Assembly: GCF_900964775.1 (NCBI RefSeq)
Contig: NC_041808.1
Coordinates: forward strand, 2,929,595 to 2,993,594
Length of the DNA: 64,000 nt
DNA from: Scleropages formosus
Taxonomy: Eukaryota > Chordata > Actinopteri > Osteoglossiformes > Osteoglossidae
Direction: 5' to 3'
The first letter of the stretch is position 1. The number at the start of each line of letters is the position of its first letter. Positions 61,410 through 64,000 of the stretch are shown one piece after another. The notes under the pieces are model-generated. The model did no database searches and was not told the origin of the DNA. It saw only the letters and a list, made by a program, of their open reading frames with translations. The position numbers and the translations under genes were made by a program.

Positions 61410-63805
61410 ATGGACTGGTCTCCCCACCAGCCTCATACCCACTGCTTCCAGAATATGATTTGGACCATTTTGGGTATATTATTATTGATTATGGATTTAT
61501 GCTCTCAAGCACTTCAAATACCTTCTATTATCAGTGCAGGTCCTCTGTCACCACATTAGAATGCACTGGAAGGGTGGGCATACAGTGGTTCTTGGACCTC
61601 CGGGGGTATATTTTCCTCTTCTCTGTGGCTAGGAGTTTTTGTTTTCCTCTTCTCATCTCAGCAATTTTCCATAATTGCTGCTTTTCCAGTATTGTATCTT
61701 TCAAGAAAACCTTGTTTCTCACTCTCTCTATGGTGAGAAAAGCACAAGTGAAGCTCCTTCTTACAGCCTGATCCTTGAACTCACTGACTGGAAAAAGAGC
61801 CCGTAGCCAAAAAAAGGAAGTTCTGAGAAAAGATAAATAATAGCATGGATACCAAGTATCAGCTGAGCAAAGACAGTCTCTCTCAGCCCTTTTAACCCAG
61901 GGCATTTTTCTACATAATAGTGGTAGAGTATCTGCTGGGGCTTCCATCTGCAGCCAGCTCACACAGAGCCATTTTAATCTGGTGGTTCTTTCAGTTTAAG
62001 TGGAGGAATTATGCTGTCTGCTCTATCCTGATGTTCACTAGACCCCACCTGAAGATCTACAGGCCCATCTGGTCTGACGTGGGCAGAATTGTTTTCTGGA
62101 CACGTCCACAGATCCACGTTGGAATCGCTATTTAACATGTACATTTGGTTTCAGAGCCTGATGACGTGGGCCAGTGCTGGTGCAGCCCGTCCACGGCGTG
62201 CCGGGTTTTCCGCAAGGGCTTCGAGGTGCTCTACCCCTTCAACATGGAGTACTACCTCATGGCAGGTTGCATGCTGTATGTCATGTGGAAGAACGTGGGC
62301 CGCCACGTGGGGCCCAGATCCCACGCAGAGCGCAACCAGAAGCTCACGCTGCGCCTCCTGCGCCGCAGTGGCATCCTGTTGGGACCACTGGCAGGGCTGC
62401 TGGTTCTCCTGGTGGGTGTGGCTACCTTCATCCTGTACCAGATCTGGGTAGGCAGTGACCGTCGCAGCGAGGCCTTCCTCCTCTTCTACGGCTACCATCT
62501 GGCTGTGATGCCGGTCATGTCCATATGCTGTCTGGTTGGCATAGTCATCTACGAGCTGGAGAAGAGGGCTCGGGAATTGGGACACAACCCAACGCGTAGC
62601 CTGGATGTGCTCCTTTTGCTGACAGCTGCTGTTGGTCGGCTCTTGCTCTCCTACTTTTGCTTGGTGGCTGCCATGGCAGTGGGGTCCAGCGATCTCCAGG
62701 GAAGCATGGAGCTTGCCTACTCCATTGCCTGCCTGGTGGAGCTGGTCTTCCAGAACATGTTCATCATCGACGGGCTCCACCGACACCCAAAGCGCAAGCG
62801 TGCCAAGGGGAACAGGTGGCTGGTAAGACGTTCTCATTGTTTGCTTTCAGTTCATCCCTTTATATCCCGTTCAGTCATGGCCAGTGACCCAACTGAAACA
62901 CACACTCGGGGGAGGCGGGGTAAACGCCAACACGCAGGGTGTCCAATTTGCAAACTGCAGTCCTTGTTGGCCTTCACCATAAGACACTTGGAGAGCATTG
63001 CTTGCTTGATTCCACCTGCAGCCCTGTAGGTATCCAGCCAGCCATAGCAATATGGGAGAAGGAACCTCAACTTTCTCAAAGAACACAGTAATTTCTTCTT
63101 AAAGCCTTGTTGCCATAGATAGTGCAAGATGGATTGATATCAAGATCCCAATTAAATGACATCCGGTGCTGGCCCCCACAATACCAGTAGTAGAACATCA
63201 TACAGTGAAGTCCAACCAAAGGGTGTCCACTGCTGGTTCCAGTGCATGAGTTGTGGAATATCATATGAAATACAGACCTAATTGTAAGTCACCACTGTAT
63301 AAAAGGGACATGGCGCAAGACGTCTAAAAGATTCTCTGTTCAAAGTCAAGGCTGAAGAAGAAAATGATCTCAGAGATGGAGGTGATGGAAGGACCTGCAG
63401 AAGATGGGGTGCTAAGTAAAGGCAAAGAGGCAACATCACCTGTGAACAGGGAGAAGGCCTCCAAGAAGACATGGAGCAAAAGAGCCCTTCAGGAGATCTG
63501 TGCTTTCCTCATCTTGGCCAATGTTATGGTGGGTTTTCTTGGCATTTAACTCAAGATGGTAATGGTGTACCAGTGAAGAATGTATAAGGTAATCACCATG
63601 TTTTTTTTCTTTCCCCCTCTCTGCAACACTGCAGCTGTGGGTCATCCCTGCCTTCGGCGCCCACCCGCATTTCCAGAATGGGCTGGGGAAACAGTTCTAT
63701 GGTTTCCGGGCTTGGTTCATCCTGGTCAACCTAGGCCAACCCCTGCTGGTCTTCTACAGGATGCACTCTGTGAGTGCACTGATGGAGCTGCTCATCTCAG
63801 CATGA
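58716..63805 (+). CDS. otop2/otop3: otopetrin proton channel (OTOP2/OTOP3 type), seven exons
   Basis: Otopetrins are multi-pass proton-selective channels of the plasma membrane. Exons: 58716-59112, 60171-60307, 60793-60851, 60993-61138, 62155-62822, 63346-63528 and 63635-63805; 586 residues, all in frame. The exon 5-6 join is ambiguous: 62815 with 63351 is also in frame. Landmarks: acidic N-terminus, GRLLSGLLGLNVVMLGAAL (TM1), FVELVFLGLQTYLLWAHSKD, RSGLMLILCSDLLLWLSAVT, VLYPFNMEYYLMAG, MLYVMWKNVGRHV, NPTRSLDVLLLLTAAVG, QNMFIIDGLHRHP, SKRALQEICAFLILANVM and the last exon LWVIPAFGAHPHF...FYRMHSVSALMELLISA. Position next to ush1g suggests OTOP2, but several segments (LLGLNVVMLG, NVGRHV, HMEIELE) look more like OTOP3, so the paralogue is left open. 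The start is the first ATG of the open frame. Confidence 0.9.
59729..59762. repeat. poly-T tract
   Basis: About 33 T residues in the first otopetrin intron. Confidence 0.95.
59912..60128 (+). repeat. V-SINE-like SINE, eroded
   Basis: GCAGCAGGTGGCTAGTAGGG head, CCTTGAGCAAGGCACTTACT, CCTGCTGCGTAAATGTG, tail GTGTCAGATTTATGAATAA. Its end lies about 40 bp upstream of an otopetrin exon. Confidence 0.6.
61225..61435 (+). repeat. DANA-like SINE fragment with (TG)n(AG)n
   Basis: GTGTTCACATGTTCTCCCCA, TTCAGGTGCTCTGGTTTCC and CACAATCCAAAGATATG follow the DANA core. A (TG)n run and then an (AG)n run occupy about 61341-61402, and CCTGTGATGGACTGG follows. Confidence 0.65.
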
Positions 63806-64000
63806 ACGGTGGGGGGGGGGCTTCGGCCTCTACGATTGGAGGACTGAAGGCCACATGACACCCCCCATGCAGTTTTTCCATATTTATAAGTCATGTGCGG
63901 TGAAACATTTTTACACCGAAACCTTTTATTAACTGAGGTCATGGTTTTCAAAGGGCTTTTTCAAATGTGAAAAATAAGTCTTGTATTCCTCAGCAAGTCT

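Overview
This window is nuclear DNA from a ray-finned fish, most likely a teleost. Its genes are spliced vertebrate orthologues with GT/AG introns, and its introns and spacers carry tRNA-derived SINEs of fish type (V-SINE-like and DANA-like), fragments of non-LTR LINEs, a short hAT-like element and many microsatellites. The species cannot be fixed from the sequence. I see no bacterial genes, CRISPR arrays or retrovirus/LTR-like elements.

Layout, left to right: (i) 1-2.1 kb, a repeat-flanked CpG-rich stretch with a palindromic CRE. (ii) 2.4-4.2 kb (+), galr2, two exons. (iii) 4.2-10.7 kb, SINE-rich spacer. (iv) 10.8-23.6 kb (-), exoc7, 20 in-frame coding exons plus a conserved 39-nt alternative exon and a candidate 12-nt microexon. 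(v) 24.4-26.55 kb (+), three U5 spliceosomal RNA genes in tandem, each with an octamer (DSE) about 235 bp upstream and a 3'-box-like motif. (vi) 27.0-30.15 kb (-), tvp23b, first exon not found. (vii) 32.3-38.9 kb (-), trim16, whose SPRY domain is followed by a repetitive Pro/Ser-rich tail. (viii) 39-41.7 kb, spacer with a 267-bp hAT-like element. (ix) 41.8-48.4 kb (-), fads6, six exons. (x) 51.45-56.4 kb (-), ush1g, three exons. (xi) 58.7-63.8 kb (+), an otopetrin proton channel of the OTOP2/OTOP3 type, head-to-head with ush1g.

The genes are not one pathway. They represent several human chromosome 17 neighbourhoods: GALR2-EXOC7 and USH1G-OTOP2/3-FADS6 (17q25) and TVP23-TRIM16 (17p12), here within 64 kb. 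The most notable items are the compact U5 array between exoc7 and tvp23b, the exoc7 alternative-exon set including the possible microexon, and the repeat-encoded tail of trim16. Exon edges were placed by hand from reading frame, splice dinucleotides and remembered family sequences; no alignment was run.
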